Below, piece after piece: positions 45,836-56,350 of a stretch of 64,000 nt of DNA. Below the pieces are notes generated by a model that was given only the letters and a program-made list of their open reading frames with translations, made no database searches and was not told the origin of the DNA. The translations under genes and the position numbers were made by a program. This DNA comes from Chara braunii. Taxonomy: Eukaryota; Streptophyta; Charophyceae; Charales; Characeae. Each line of letters opens with the position of its first letter. Within the stretch, counting starts at the first letter, position 1. The stretch is taken from contig BFEA01000063.1 in assembly GCA_003427395.1 (NCBI GenBank), positions 2,883,872-2,947,871 on the forward strand, read 5' to 3'.

Positions 45836-46600
45836 CAGGGTTACCAGCCCATACGTACGGAGGCCCCCGGGCGGACCTCCGTATGTTCGGGCGTTCGGGG
45901 TCCTGTACGGGGCCCGAACCCGACGGCGTCCGGCCCCCGCCAAAAATTATTTCGGGGCTGAAAAATATATTTTTTTTTTCTGGATTTTTTTTTATGAGTT
46001 CTCTATGACGTGAGGTACTTGCCTATAAATTTTAAACTCATTTGGCTCAGCTTAATAGGAATTAAAAATCGCCAAAGATGGCGGTGTCAAAACGTGCTCT
46101 CCCAAGTTTTTTTTCACTTTTTACTTTTCGTTTTCACTTTAGTTCGGGGTCTTAACAATCTTATTATTTCTTGAATTTTTTTTTGTGGGTTTGATATGAT
46201 GTGAAGTACACATCTGTAAAATTTCAGGGCATTTAGCTATGCCAAAAAAAAAATGAAAAATCGCCAAACATGGCGGTGTCGAAAATGTGCTCGTGCACTC
46301 ACTAAATTTAACTTTTTTTTTGTTTTTTGTTATTTTTATTATTAGTATTTTTTTTTCGCATTTTATTTTTATTTCAAATTTGGAAAGGAATTTGGATGTT
46401 ATGCTCAGGCAAATCTTGTTTAACTTATTCTTCTCCATAACATATCTTTTTCTCAGATTTTAATGATGACTTTGTTTTTTTTTTGTTTTTTTTTTTGGAT
46501 CCGCGTTCGGCTCGAACGGCCGAATGCATCCCGAAGGGGTCCCGTGCGTTGGGGCGTTCGGGTTCGGGCGTTCGGTCCGTCCCGAACGCCAGTAAGCCTG
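45836..46600. mobile_element. hAT-like MITE in the 3' giant LTR
   Basis: The ends are CAGGGTTACCAGC and, inverted, CAGGCTTACTGGC. ATTATTAT precedes (45828-45835) and follows (46601-46608), an 8-bp duplication, though within an ATT tract. It is absent from the 5' LTR. There is no transposase frame. It holds a subterminal hairpin (TACGGAGG...CCTCCGTA), GTTCGGGCGTTCGG motifs at both ends, and two tandem copies of a block ending in CAAA.ATGGCGGTGTC. A related element is at 60231-60997. Confidence 0.72.
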
Positions 46601-48117
46601 ATTATTATTATTATTATTTTTTTTTATTTTTTATTTTTTTTATTATTATTATTAGTTCTACCTGCAATCAGACTCGCACCGGTTTGGTGACTAGCGCAGA
46701 CTCAAAGCTCAGAGACACGACAACTTAGAACACAGTTCGAATAAGAGTTCATACCAGATAGTTATGGCGCACGAGCACCCAGTACTCTCAGTCCGTTACT
46801 ATTTTAAACGCGCTGAACGCACGACACTTTCAACCTACGACGATCACTGTCACCCACAACAGCTATGGCTGGGCTTTCGAGCCTCCGGTGATCTGTGGAC
46901 TTGGCCCTTCGACACGATAGCAGCGACGACTTGACCATATGGGACTGTAGAAGCTACGGCTCTGACCTTCTAAGGAATGTAGCAGCAAAAACACTGATGA
47001 CTTTCAGGTCATAGCAACTATGACCTGGACCTTTCCGGACTATAGGAGATACGACCATGACCAAAAGTCATATGGCCATAACCCAGGCTATTGACTCAAC
47101 CCCTGCATAAAGCAGACAGACAACAGCGGTCGGAATGACGTCGTGACAGTCACGCTAGAGATGCGACAGTCACGCACGTAGTAACTTTGAAGCATTTTTT
47201 TGTCTCTAAACAACTGTGGACCCCCATTGCACGAATGTGGTAGCAGCGCCTCCGCTTGGTCCACGAAGGGATGGATAGATGATTGGGCGTTGTCACGTGA
47301 TTTATACTTCAGTAGCCGTTGGTCTGACTTTTTCCCATGACCATAGTTCACACAGTCCCACACAGTACATACACTAATGGACCAGGATAGACTGAAACGG
47401 GTTTGCAGAATTGACACAGGTAGGCTTCGACATTATAGCAATTATGACTTTGACTTAACGGGACAGGCCTACGATGTAGGATTCAACAGCTACTTTGGCC
47501 TGCAAGTAGACAAAGCAGACAGACAGATGCAGATTGACGCAAGACACACACCGACGCAGGTTGACACTATTACTAATGATTTGTTCAGATGACACTGTGA
47601 CTTTTGATCACCCAATTTTGACGTTGTGACAACCGATCACACACAAACTGATTTTGTGGCACCCAGACACACATACAGACAAATTTTGTGACCCAAATAG
47701 GACACACAACTATGATATAGAGGGAAAGAGAAAACAATACTTACATACAAAAAATGAGACAAGATGTGTACTTGGTGTTCGAGGTAAACAACATTTGGCT
47801 GAGAGCTGCTCATACTTTGGGGTGTTGTTGACATCACAAGTAGCATAGTAGATTAGACTGGTTAGGATCTGCCTTCCGTAAGTCTGGGAGCTGAGCACCT
47901 GATGACAGTTCAACATTGGTTCTTCAATTGATGATGTTGGGACTGTTCCGACATTTTGCTTATAAGCTTTGATGCGCTCTCATTTAATGGAACTCGTGAT
48001 TGGTTCAAGGTCATAAGTATCTGATTGCAAGTGTATGATGTTGTTTTACTTCCGAAGTTAGCTATGATTCATTTTTCCAGCATTTTGTTTGAGTTTGGTT
48101 GTTTCTTTTATTATTAC

Positions 48118-48163
<46 letters not shown>

Positions 48164-48748
48164 GTTATTATTGGATGTTGTCTCATTATTGAAATATCAA
48201 TAAGGGAGCAGGGGCTAGAGAAGGGAAATAATATGGGGCGACGGAGAGGAGAGGAACATTGTCAATATGTGATGGTACCTGCCTCCTCCATCCTCCTCCA
48301 ATACTTTTTTTTCTCCTGATTGTTCATCTCATTTGCTTGAGTCTAGAGATATATTCCTACAAAAGGACCAAACGACCCATTGCAGGTGTAATACGAGACC
48401 GACAAAACAGGACGATTGNGGGAGCTCTGCCGGAGTTNNNGANGAACTCTNGAGGCANGGAACTNTAAGGTACGCGTCATCGATTCCTTCCCCATATCCC
48501 TTATAAACTATACCCCTTCTAGCAAAATNNATGCGTATTTATNTNATATNTTGTTTATAGGTTTCTTCANNANTAATTATATCAANTAAGAAAAGTANTA
48601 TATGATTGGAATGAGAACCTTGCCTGAGGAAAGGAGGGAACCTAGGAAAGAACCGAGAAGGAAACTTAGCCTGCTTGGTTTTGAGACAACAAAGGCAGTT
48701 TGATGGAGACCTCCGTTGGGATCGTCACGCTGTCTAGAATGACTTAAA

Positions 48749-50286
48749 GGGTACTTGTCATGCAAGCTACCCAGCCTAACTATTTAGCCCTGGACTTAAT
48801 CATTAAGGATGGGAAGATGTCATGCATTTTTTCTGATAACTCAAACAGTTAAATCCAAGATTAATCCGGTACTCCCATGAAGTACACGTTTTCAACTGAT
48901 TTAACCAAGGCAAGACCTAATCCGATACTTCCGTGGAATACACCGTTTTCAAATAACTGACAAAAGCAGAGGTAATAGGAGTCTCCCTTGGAGTTCTCCT
49001 ATCGAAAGATTGGATTAGACTTAAGGAGGGAATTAAGTACTCCCGGGTGAGTACACGAACTCCTGAGTCTAGGATGATCTGTGTTGCCGTCCGTATAAGT
49101 CAACATGCATTTGCCCAATTTAATAAATGGACTCACAGGGCAACTATAAATAATCTTGATCCCTTATGTATCGGACAGATATTAGATGGCTCCCGGAAGG
49201 GTCATCTTAATATTTTGTTTGATCTGGGGGTCAATTAATAAACTACAAATAATCTCTTTATCCCCTATACATCGAACAGATATTAGATGGCTCCCGGGAG
49301 GGTTATCTTAATATTTTGTTTGATCTAGGGGTCAACTAACAAGAAATCTTCATCCCCTATACATCGAACAGATATTAGGTGACTTCCGGGAAGTTCCGGG
49401 AAGGTCATCTTAATATTCGGTTTGATTTAGGGGATCAATTAACAATTACAAACAATCTTGATTCCCTATACATCAAACAAATGTTAGATGGCTCCCGGGA
49501 GGATCATCTTAATATTCTGTTTGATTTAGGGGTCAATTAACAACTATAAATATTTTTTATCCTCTACACATCAAACAGATATTAGGTGGCTCCCGGGAGG
49601 GTCATCTTAATATTTTGTTTGATCTGGGGATCAATTGACAATTACAAACAATTTGGTTCCCTACACATCAAACAAATATTAGGTGGCTCCCGGGAGGGTC
49701 ATCTTAATATTTTTCTAGGGACCAATTACCAGGAAGAGAATTGAGTAACCCTACTACTTGTTCGGCATTGCATGATTACCAATGACCTGATTAGTTAACA
49801 TTGGATCCGGATATAGGAGGCTCTCATAGAGTCATTCTATATAAACTCCTTGGCTACACCCTAACGTACCAAGTATGGCACTTCGAATCATCAAAAAACC
49901 ACTGACTTAATCTCAAGTTCGTCCGACTCTAAGTTAATAGTAAGGTGACTCCCGTTGGATCATCCTATTACGCTTATGAAAGGTAGACTGAGCTCCGATC
50001 CAGGAGTAGGAGGAGGCTTCCGGGAAGGTCGCCCATTACTTGCTTGAACTTCTGTATTGACATCTGGATCTAAAAGGGGTTTATCAAAAACTAAATACTC
50101 ACATATGGATTATCCAGTCACTCGCGCATGATTGCATGAATTGTTTGATCGCATGAGGAATNCTTGAGCTATGAAGGGTGNTTGATTGCTTNCGTANGAG
50201 CAATTCGACTACTCGTTTGACTAACCGTTTGATTTGGAATTGATCNAGTAGTGGATGATTCCCNGGTGAGTNAACCCACTACTTGC
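48749..50286 (+). repeat. Hairpin array in the 3' giant LTR
   Basis: This is the copy of 24052-25590, offset by about 24,697 bases. It seems identical from about 48835 to 50371, including most N positions. Upstream of that the first hairpin differs only in its loop (CTTGTCATGCAAG against CTTGCCGTGCAAG). Confidence 0.78.
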
Positions 50287-51742
50287 GTATGTCAGGACAA
50301 GAAGAAGAGAAAAGGAAAAAAGGGAGTGTTCCATCGGGGGCGACTCCAAAAGTCCATAAAAAGAGTAGAGAAGAAGGCGAATACCGCAGGGATAGAAGAG
50401 CTAGAAAATGAGAAACTATGCGTAGCCTCAATTGTTAATAAACTCCTAAGGAGGAGTTGTCAATACTATAAGTATGATCTCAGCTAGACTACCACATAAG
50501 GACCAGAGAATGTGCTTATCCGCGCGAGAGAGAATACAAGGACTGAGAGAAAAGGGAATATGAGTTTCCTTGAGACAACCTAGGACATAGGCAAGGGACT
50601 CCTTGAACAAAGGGAGAAGAGACAGATGACTTAGGGTAGATAGAAGTTAGAAATTAGACTTCGGGATGTTTGATCCTAGAGCTTAAAAATTAGATCTAAG
50701 GGTTTGACCCTTTGATATCAATGTGTGAGAACTCGAATGAGAATGTTGAATCCTTGTTGAGCTGTGTGTGTACAGGTCTTTGCTTTGATCTACTGCAATT
50801 AAAGGAGAAATCCTACATAAAGGACTTAATTTTCTGTTATCATTCGATCACAGGTCGGTCGTTGCCGATTCAACTTTTCCCCCCCTTTGACTTGATAACC
50901 CTGTGATCAATAAAACTGTCACCTGTGGTCATTACCTAAATGGTTTTAGTCACTCTCAATTGTCCTTTGAAGAAATGTGAGGGGGTTGGGCTTACGTCTC
51001 AGGAAAAGATAGAGCTGCATTACATGGTTTGGGAAGTGAGGGACATAGTCTAAGGAGTGGATTGATGGTTGACTCCGCTAGTGCATGGCATGTGGATTGT
51101 CTTTGCATTATCATGTGCAGGTCTGTTTTGTTCGTGGGTTTTGGACTGAATCTGGGCTTGACATCATGAAGAGTCCTGGGCACACAACACTTGTGAAAGT
51201 GGAAAGGGTTCCCGGCGGTAATACTCTCATACTCATTATGGTCTTATATAAATCTTGTGTTATTTGTCAACAGTTGTGACATAATCTGTTCAGTAGGATA
51301 GAGAGTCTTAGCAGCTGGGAAAGTCGGACAGGTTCGATTATCAGAAAATTAAAGCATAGAGCGGAAATAGACTACCATTAAAAAGTTCGACCTGAAATAC
51401 GTAGCAGGTCAGTTCTAGGTGTCTTACCGCGCGTACCCCATTTCATGCTACAGCGATCGAGCAAACGCCCTCGGCCGACCTACCTCTTCTCAAGCATGTA
51501 AAAACCTTCGTACGTGGGCCGGTAGCTCGGCAGGGATACGCCTACCTGAGGGTGGTGACAGCCCCTCGGGTAGAGGTAAGTTGTACCTCGCGACGTCTCG
51601 ACCTGTCGCAGGGCGTCGTGAGAGGTATAGCACGCGCGCACAGTTGGAGTGGTGACGAGTTGTTCTACGGAAAATAAATCCTACGCGACACGACCGTGAT
51701 GTTCAGCGCTCCCAGGAGGGGTGTAGGACCGCCGCCGCGACA

Positions 51743-51746
51743 ACGG
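51743..51746. repeat. Target-site duplication ACGG, right copy
   Basis: ACGG directly follows the 3' giant LTR and matches 13299-13302. Confidence 0.6.
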
Positions 51747-53009
51747 CTCAACGTTTGTAGCATCCAGAGAAGGCTCATTCGGGAGAACGTGGATCGAGTG
51801 AGGGGTACTAAGAGTTGAAGACTTGTGGGATGACCTTCACGAGGACTGGAAGCCAGTTCAGAACCTCAGAGCGCAGCTGGGAAGACTTTGGTACGTGGAG
51901 GCGAGACGTGAAGAACTGATAGACGCAATACCGGATGGATGAAAGTCACTGCTCCGAGGGGAAGATGTACCCGTACAGTGGTGTCAGTCAGTACTGAACA
52001 CTGGCCCTGACGGCCAGATCTTCAAACGAATTGACAAAGAACAGGTGGTAGTATGGGAGCAATACAAGAGGAATGGTCAACTCACCGGGGAGCCGCAGTA
52101 CAAGGAAGAACGAAGCCTGAAAGGACGGGTCTTGATGGAAGAAGTACGGGTATTCATGAGATTCTCACCTTGAGGGACTCCACAACCAGTTCTACATATG
52201 AAAGGGACGCCTGTCAGACGGATGAAGCTCGATGTATGTCTCTATGGGTGGCCAGATACTAAAAGGAAGTCGGAACTCCACCAGTAATCTTCGCGCTTGG
52301 GAATGGACATCCTAAGACAGAGAGGTAGCACATCAGTGAAGATTCAGGAAGCCCACCCCCGAGCCCCGAACGGGAGTGAACTCTCGGTTGAGTACTACAA
52401 CGAAACCTGGAAGATATGCAGAAGACTGCCAAGCACTAAATGTGCCTCGCTCGTTTGGCTGATCACACATGCAGCCCCCTGGATGCAGAAGCCCTGTTCC
52501 TTAGGGGGATGGACGCGAACGTCAGATGTTCAAGGTGCCACCGCTAGCCGGAAACAGCCCAACACTTGTGGGGCTCCTGCCCTCTTTCTCTGCGCATGTG
52601 GAAATGGTGGGAGTACCACGGGAAGCAATTCGGGGGCCGGGAGGAAGTTACATGGGACCTGGAATGGGCCCTAACGAGCAAACTTCCAGACTCACTCGAA
52701 CCAGGCAAGGGCTGGGGCTATGTAGCAGTGTCTATCCGGGCGGTGGTGGTTTGGTGGATATGGAAGGAGCAGAATTTGGTGCTCTTTCAACACAAGTATT
52801 ATTCTGATCCTGCTCTTAAGTCCGGAATGAAGGCGACTGTTCGTCACATGATCACAGTCGACTGGTGAAAGAAGGTGCTGTTCAGGGAAGGCCAGGCGAG
52901 AGAACAGACAAGACTGTGGTTTCTGCGGTCCTGGGCCAAAAAAAATAAACTTGCAGCAGTGTCTCTTCAAGGGAAACTGGTCTTCTCGAAGTGGTTACGA
53001 ATGGAGTAG
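51747..53009 (+). pseudogene. LINE ORF2, C-terminal fragment
   Basis: This continues the LINE frame from 13302 in phase. The first part (DLWDDLHEDWKPVQNLRAQ) and ELIDAIPDG*KSLL match the minus-strand LINEs here (QEAIPLTWIPPL, HRAIPPPWVAVL). The RT-associated zinc-binding region follows: CSRC (52527-52538), ETAQHLWGSCP, then WWIWKEQN. The frame changes several times. In-frame stops lie at a Trp position in DG*KSL, at a likely Trp in CHR*PETA (52545-52547), and in DW*KKVL. The ORF ends at TAG 53007-53009. Confidence 0.82.
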
Positions 53010-53394
53010 TTAGAAGGGGAATACATTCGTTAATTTGTTTTGTCAAACGTGGGATGGGTGGAGATAGGGGTTCTGCATTCAGAAGCATCAGTAGCTTCAG
53101 AAACAGCAAATACAAATGGGAACTAGAATAGATGAGAGTGGGACGGGGCTGCAAGGCAGAACCTACCTGTCACTCGGTAGTTCGCGAGGCCTTTCCATTA
53201 GGTGGACAGAAAAGTCTCGATTTAGAGTCCAGGGAGTCCACAGCGGAGAACATGTGAGTGGTCGTCCATTTTGTCATTTGCATTTGTCTGCCAGGATGGT
53301 CTGGTTTAAATGTGTCCTCGCATACCGGGTTGAATTGTGAGGTCCCCGACCTCGAACTCTTGATTACGAAATGAATTTGTGAATTTACAAAATA
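53010..53394 (+). other. LINE 3' untranslated region
   Basis: Non-coding sequence after the ORF2 stop. It ends in AATTTACAAAATAAATATATA, which runs into the TA tract, a plausible LINE tail. No poly(A) is seen. Confidence 0.5.
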
Positions 53395-53422
53395 AATATA
53401 TATATATATATATCTATCTATC

Positions 53423-53460
<38 letters not shown>

Positions 53461-53465
53461 TATAT
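53394..53465. repeat. (TA)n tract
   Basis: TA dinucleotides with a few TATC units. It may be the tail of the LINE or an independent microsatellite. Confidence 0.9.
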
Positions 53466-53901
53466 GTCGCATGAGGGGAAAACCCTATCCACTATGTCCA
53501 CTGGATCGTCGTAAAGAGCAGAGGCATTGATTACTTCCCCACTCAAGGGAAGGATTGACCTCCTGTCCATACAACCCAATCCTATCGATCAAACCAATCA
53601 TATGTGTGCAGTGGAAACACTGCCTATGTCATCTGTGTGCATTATTCCCTAATATGATGTCAACCGGGTATCTCCCGATGCAGTAGGAGGCATTGATTGC
53701 TTCCCAACACACAGGGAAGGATTGACCTCCTGCCATCCCAATCAGCAAGCAACAACACCAGAAACCCTAATCAACCCCAAGCTAGCTACTCTTGCTCAAT
53801 CAATAGAACACAATTATCAAAAAGAATCACTCATGTGATCGAGCAAGCGATTACGGTCAGGGAACCTGCTAACCCTTGACAGACAGAGACCAGCCCCCCC
53901 C
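53466..53901. repeat. Non-coding with a spaced direct repeat
   Basis: GAGGCATTGATTACTTCCC (from 53521) and GAGGCATTGATTGCTTCCC (from 53687) each continue to GGGAAGGATTGACCTCCTG, 166 bases apart. No coding frame is seen. It could be part of an unrecognised repeat. Confidence 0.5.
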
Positions 53902-54630
53902 CTACCCCACCCCCACCTGTGGCAAAAGTCGTGGGGGATGGCGACGCAAATCTGCCAGCACCAGAAGCGTCATCGAAGCAGCCGCCCTTGCTCCCGATGT
54001 CGTCGTTGCTGATGCAGATCTTGCAAGTGTTGTAGTTATTATTATTTCTCCTGTTGTTGCTGTTGGTGCAGGCATTGTTGTTGATGACATTATTGTCGCT
54101 GATGTTGTCTTTGATCCAGTCTTCAGTGTTGTTGTTGTTGTTTGTGGTGTTTCCACTGTTATCACTGGTGGGCAGCCAATCACCCACCCATCATAAGCCG
54201 CCGCCTGTGGAGAGGCTGGAAGAAGCTGCCGTTCTTCAGGCCCTCCCTGCATGTAACCCTCTTCAAGCAGCGGTTGGCCTTGTACGCGCAACCTCGCCTC
54301 CAAAGCTGCGCACAGATCACGCCCTTCGTCAAAAATATTGTAGCAGCACCGCATCAGGGTATCCGCTTGTCACCAATTATTGATGAACGCATCCAGCTGA
54401 GGAGTTGGCCCCTCCTCCAACTCCCAGATGATGTCCAACATGCTTTGCATCATCTCCTCTTGGCAAGGGACCAGTGCGGCTGCCCCACCATCAGCCGCAA
54501 GCCAATCCCCTCGCCTTAAGGTCAAAGCATCAACGCTATTTTGCAAACAGCGACTCCCTTCCTGAATGGTCAACAGCCACTCAGACACGCCTTGCCGCAA
54601 ATCACCAATTGAAGCGGCCATCTCAAGCAC
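53902..54630 (-). pseudogene. Hypothetical ORF, minus strand, one internal stop
   Basis: The minus-strand frame from ATG 54630 to about 53902 is broken only by a TGA after INNW (54370-54372). The first half looks like a helical protein (LLTIQEGSRCLQNSVDAL, MLDIIWELEEG, LCAALEARLRVQG). The last 80 residues are low-complexity Thr/Ser/Ala from GTT/GTTATT-like DNA and are unlikely to be real. I recognise no family. It might be a retroelement ORF1 or a decayed host gene. Confidence 0.3.
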
Positions 54631-55161
54631 TCAAAGAACGCACCGTCAGATCACCGAAAAGTATACGCCTCACACACACGTGCCGCCTCCTAATATGCCA
54701 TGTGGCAAATCCACCATCACCTCGATAAGATGACCAGGCGGACACCAGGATCACCAGGGGCAGCTATGGTAGCCCCGCCACTGCCCCAGTCTGCAGAGTG
54801 CGGCCGAGCCTCGCGGCCGGTCCACAGCACAGCTGTGTTCGGATACTGTCATTCCTGTCCTCCTCTTCTTTTTTTTGGGGGGGGGGGGCAATTGTGGCTG
54901 TGATACACTTTTAGTTTGAAATAGGCAAGAAAAGGCAAAGTGGCGCCGGTGTCATGGTGTGAGTTTGGAAATGTGTTTAGCGGGCGTCTAAAACTGCACC
55001 AGTCATTACCCGCAGTGGCGCTTGGCAGTTTTGGGGTCGAGTTTTTTGCTCCACTTTGGGAACTGCTGAAGTTGCCTATTCTGAACGTTGAGTGTGACTC
55101 CGACGTGCTTGCCCCTTCTTCTTCTTCTTCTTCTTCTTTTTTCTTTTTTTCTTTTTTTTTT
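54631..55161. other. No gene recognised
   Basis: Apart from a T run and a G run (about 54868-54888) and a CTT tract with poly(T) (55121-55160), I see nothing that I can name. Confidence 0.5.
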
Positions 55162-55204
55162 ATCTGCTAGGGGAGGGGGTTAAATGACCTCTCCCCTAGC
55201 AGAT
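55162..55204. repeat. 14-bp perfect inverted repeat
   Basis: ATCTGCTAGGGGAG (55162-55175) is followed after 15 bases by CTCCCCTAGCAGAT (55191-55204). It follows a long T-rich tract. Its function is unknown. Confidence 0.8.
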
Positions 55205-55640
55205 TTCAGCTAGGCTCCAGATCTATTGGTGGGGATCGGTGCCTGCTGGAAATCGGGTCCAGTGTCCCTTATACAAATATCCTCTCTTCTTTATTCCCAC
55301 TCTTCCGCCCTCCTTTCCCAAAGAACACCTTTTAGCCATACCTCCCTCCTCCCCCAGCTCCCACCTCGTGGCCAACATTCTATAACTGTCCCTCCGCTAA
55401 GCACAAGAAAGAACAGTTAACTGAACCCATGGCATCGCTAATTAGAGGGGGTGGCGGGGGCGGGGNTTTTTTTTTTTAATGAATAGCCCCTGCGTAAGCC
55501 TTCTATCCCGACGGTGGTGAGAGAACCGTCAGGATTGAGGGCTTAACTGTCGGGCTGCTCCATCTATTGGTGGGGAGCGGCACCTGCTGGAAACTGGGTC
55601 CAACGTCCCTTTATACATCTTGTAACACAGAGCTTGCTGT
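55205..55640. repeat. Pair of short direct repeats
   Basis: CTATTGGTGGGGA and CCTGCTGGAAA..GGGTCCA..GTCCCTTATACA occur at about 55222-55275 and again at about 55564-55616, some 342 bases apart. This could be a remnant of LTR or tandem-repeat origin. An N lies at 55466. Confidence 0.5.
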
Positions 55641-56350
55641 TTATTTTCAAGGGTTGTGGTCGAATTGTCTTATAAAATCCGAGACTCCTTTTTCCCTTGG
55701 AGCTGCTAGTGTTGCGCGACCCATCATGGAGCACTATTTTGTTGTTTGCCTGCCCTATTCTGCAGCCCCCTATTTACTATTACCGTATGTTATCCCCTTA
55801 CTGCCTTATTTAAACCTTATTTAAACCTTATTTAAAACCTTATTGGAACCCTAAACCCTTTGTGGACCCGGGGTTTGGAGAATCGTGATCCGTATAGCCT
55901 GAAGACCCTCAGTGTGGTGGGGTACTAAGCTATGTGATGCAGGATGGTAGGCAGGTGATATCTAGAAAAATCAGAACATAAGGCCCCCTACGACTGACCA
56001 TCACGCCTTCCATCGGGGCCTCCATTCCGCACTATGTCCCCCTGATGCTGTTGCCTGCTCCCACCTCTGATAGTCGTACCGCCCCGGTGTTCATTGTGTC
56101 CCCGAACTCCTTCGACCGCTGTCCATCTTCGGATCCCTTCGTCTGGATCGCCAATAGTCGTAACTTCTCCAATCTTTCGGTACGAGGACTGGGTGGCGGG
56201 AGGGGGAAGGTGGAGAGGAGGGTGGGCGGGCGGGCGGTGGGGGGGAATAGAGGTGCATATGGGTGTTCATCCCGGGAGGAGGACAAAAGAGGGGGGGGTT
56301 GCCGCGAACGGGATCACGAAATGGGAATAAGGCTTAAGGGGCCATTTGTG
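55641..56350. other. Non-coding; includes probable 3' region of the minus-strand LINE
   Basis: A small tandem CCTTATTTAAA repeat lies at about 55800-55840. From about 56350 leftward the sequence should be the 3' untranslated region of LINE A, but I see no clear tail or duplication. G-rich runs (56195-56310) show no structure I can name. Confidence 0.4.

Larger units (their letters stand above)
13303..51742 (+). mobile_element. Giant-LTR Ty3/gypsy retrotransposon, about 38.4 kb
   Basis: Two direct copies more than 11 kb long flank 13.4 kb of retrotransposon genes. The left copy diverges from the right exactly at a TGTCGG start. The right copy ends CGACA, giving TGTCG/CGACA ends. A tRNA-Asp-type primer site begins two bases after the left copy, and ACGG flanks the element. 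Inside are Gag-like ORFs, zinc knuckle, DTGA protease, YIDD reverse transcriptase, RNase H, H2C2/DDE integrase and a second Gag-like ORF. All are broken. The alternative, a segmental duplication around a retrotransposon, does not predict the primer site or the LINE continuing across both ends. Confidence 0.85.
40473..51742 (+). repeat. 3' giant LTR
   Basis: This direct copy of 13303-27061 runs from TGTCGGAGCG to CCGCGACA, 11,270 bp as given. Relative to the 5' copy it lacks about 1.87 kb at about 43133 and carries a 765-bp MITE (45836-46600). Adjusted, it is about 12.4 kb. Most of it differs from the 5' copy by a few percent, but two blocks appear identical (43831-45506 and about 48835-50371). 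Ns occur at 48419-48597 and 50162-50272. No host gene is seen. Confidence 0.82.
280..53394 (+). mobile_element. LINE (non-LTR retrotransposon), 5'-truncated, split by two nested LTR elements
   Basis: Three separated pieces (280-2896, 13038-13302, 51747-53009) give, in order, the endonuclease, reverse transcriptase, connection region and C-terminal zinc-binding region of one plant-type LINE ORF2. They rejoin once the two LTR retrotransposons and one copy of each target duplication (CCTGT, ACGG) are removed. The 5' end lacks the beginning of the endonuclease. The 3' end is probably the TA-rich tract at 53394-53465. Frameshifts and stops show that it is dead. It is the oldest layer of the nest, since both LTR elements lie inside it. 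Confidence 0.85.

Noticed and set aside
13303-51742. Segmental duplication of host DNA
   Set aside because: The primer site at the inner edge, TGTCG/CGACA ends, flanking ACGG and the continuous LINE outside fit LTRs better than a host duplication.
55845-55860. Telomere repeat (CCCTAAA)
   Set aside because: It is a single copy within ordinary sequence, not an array.
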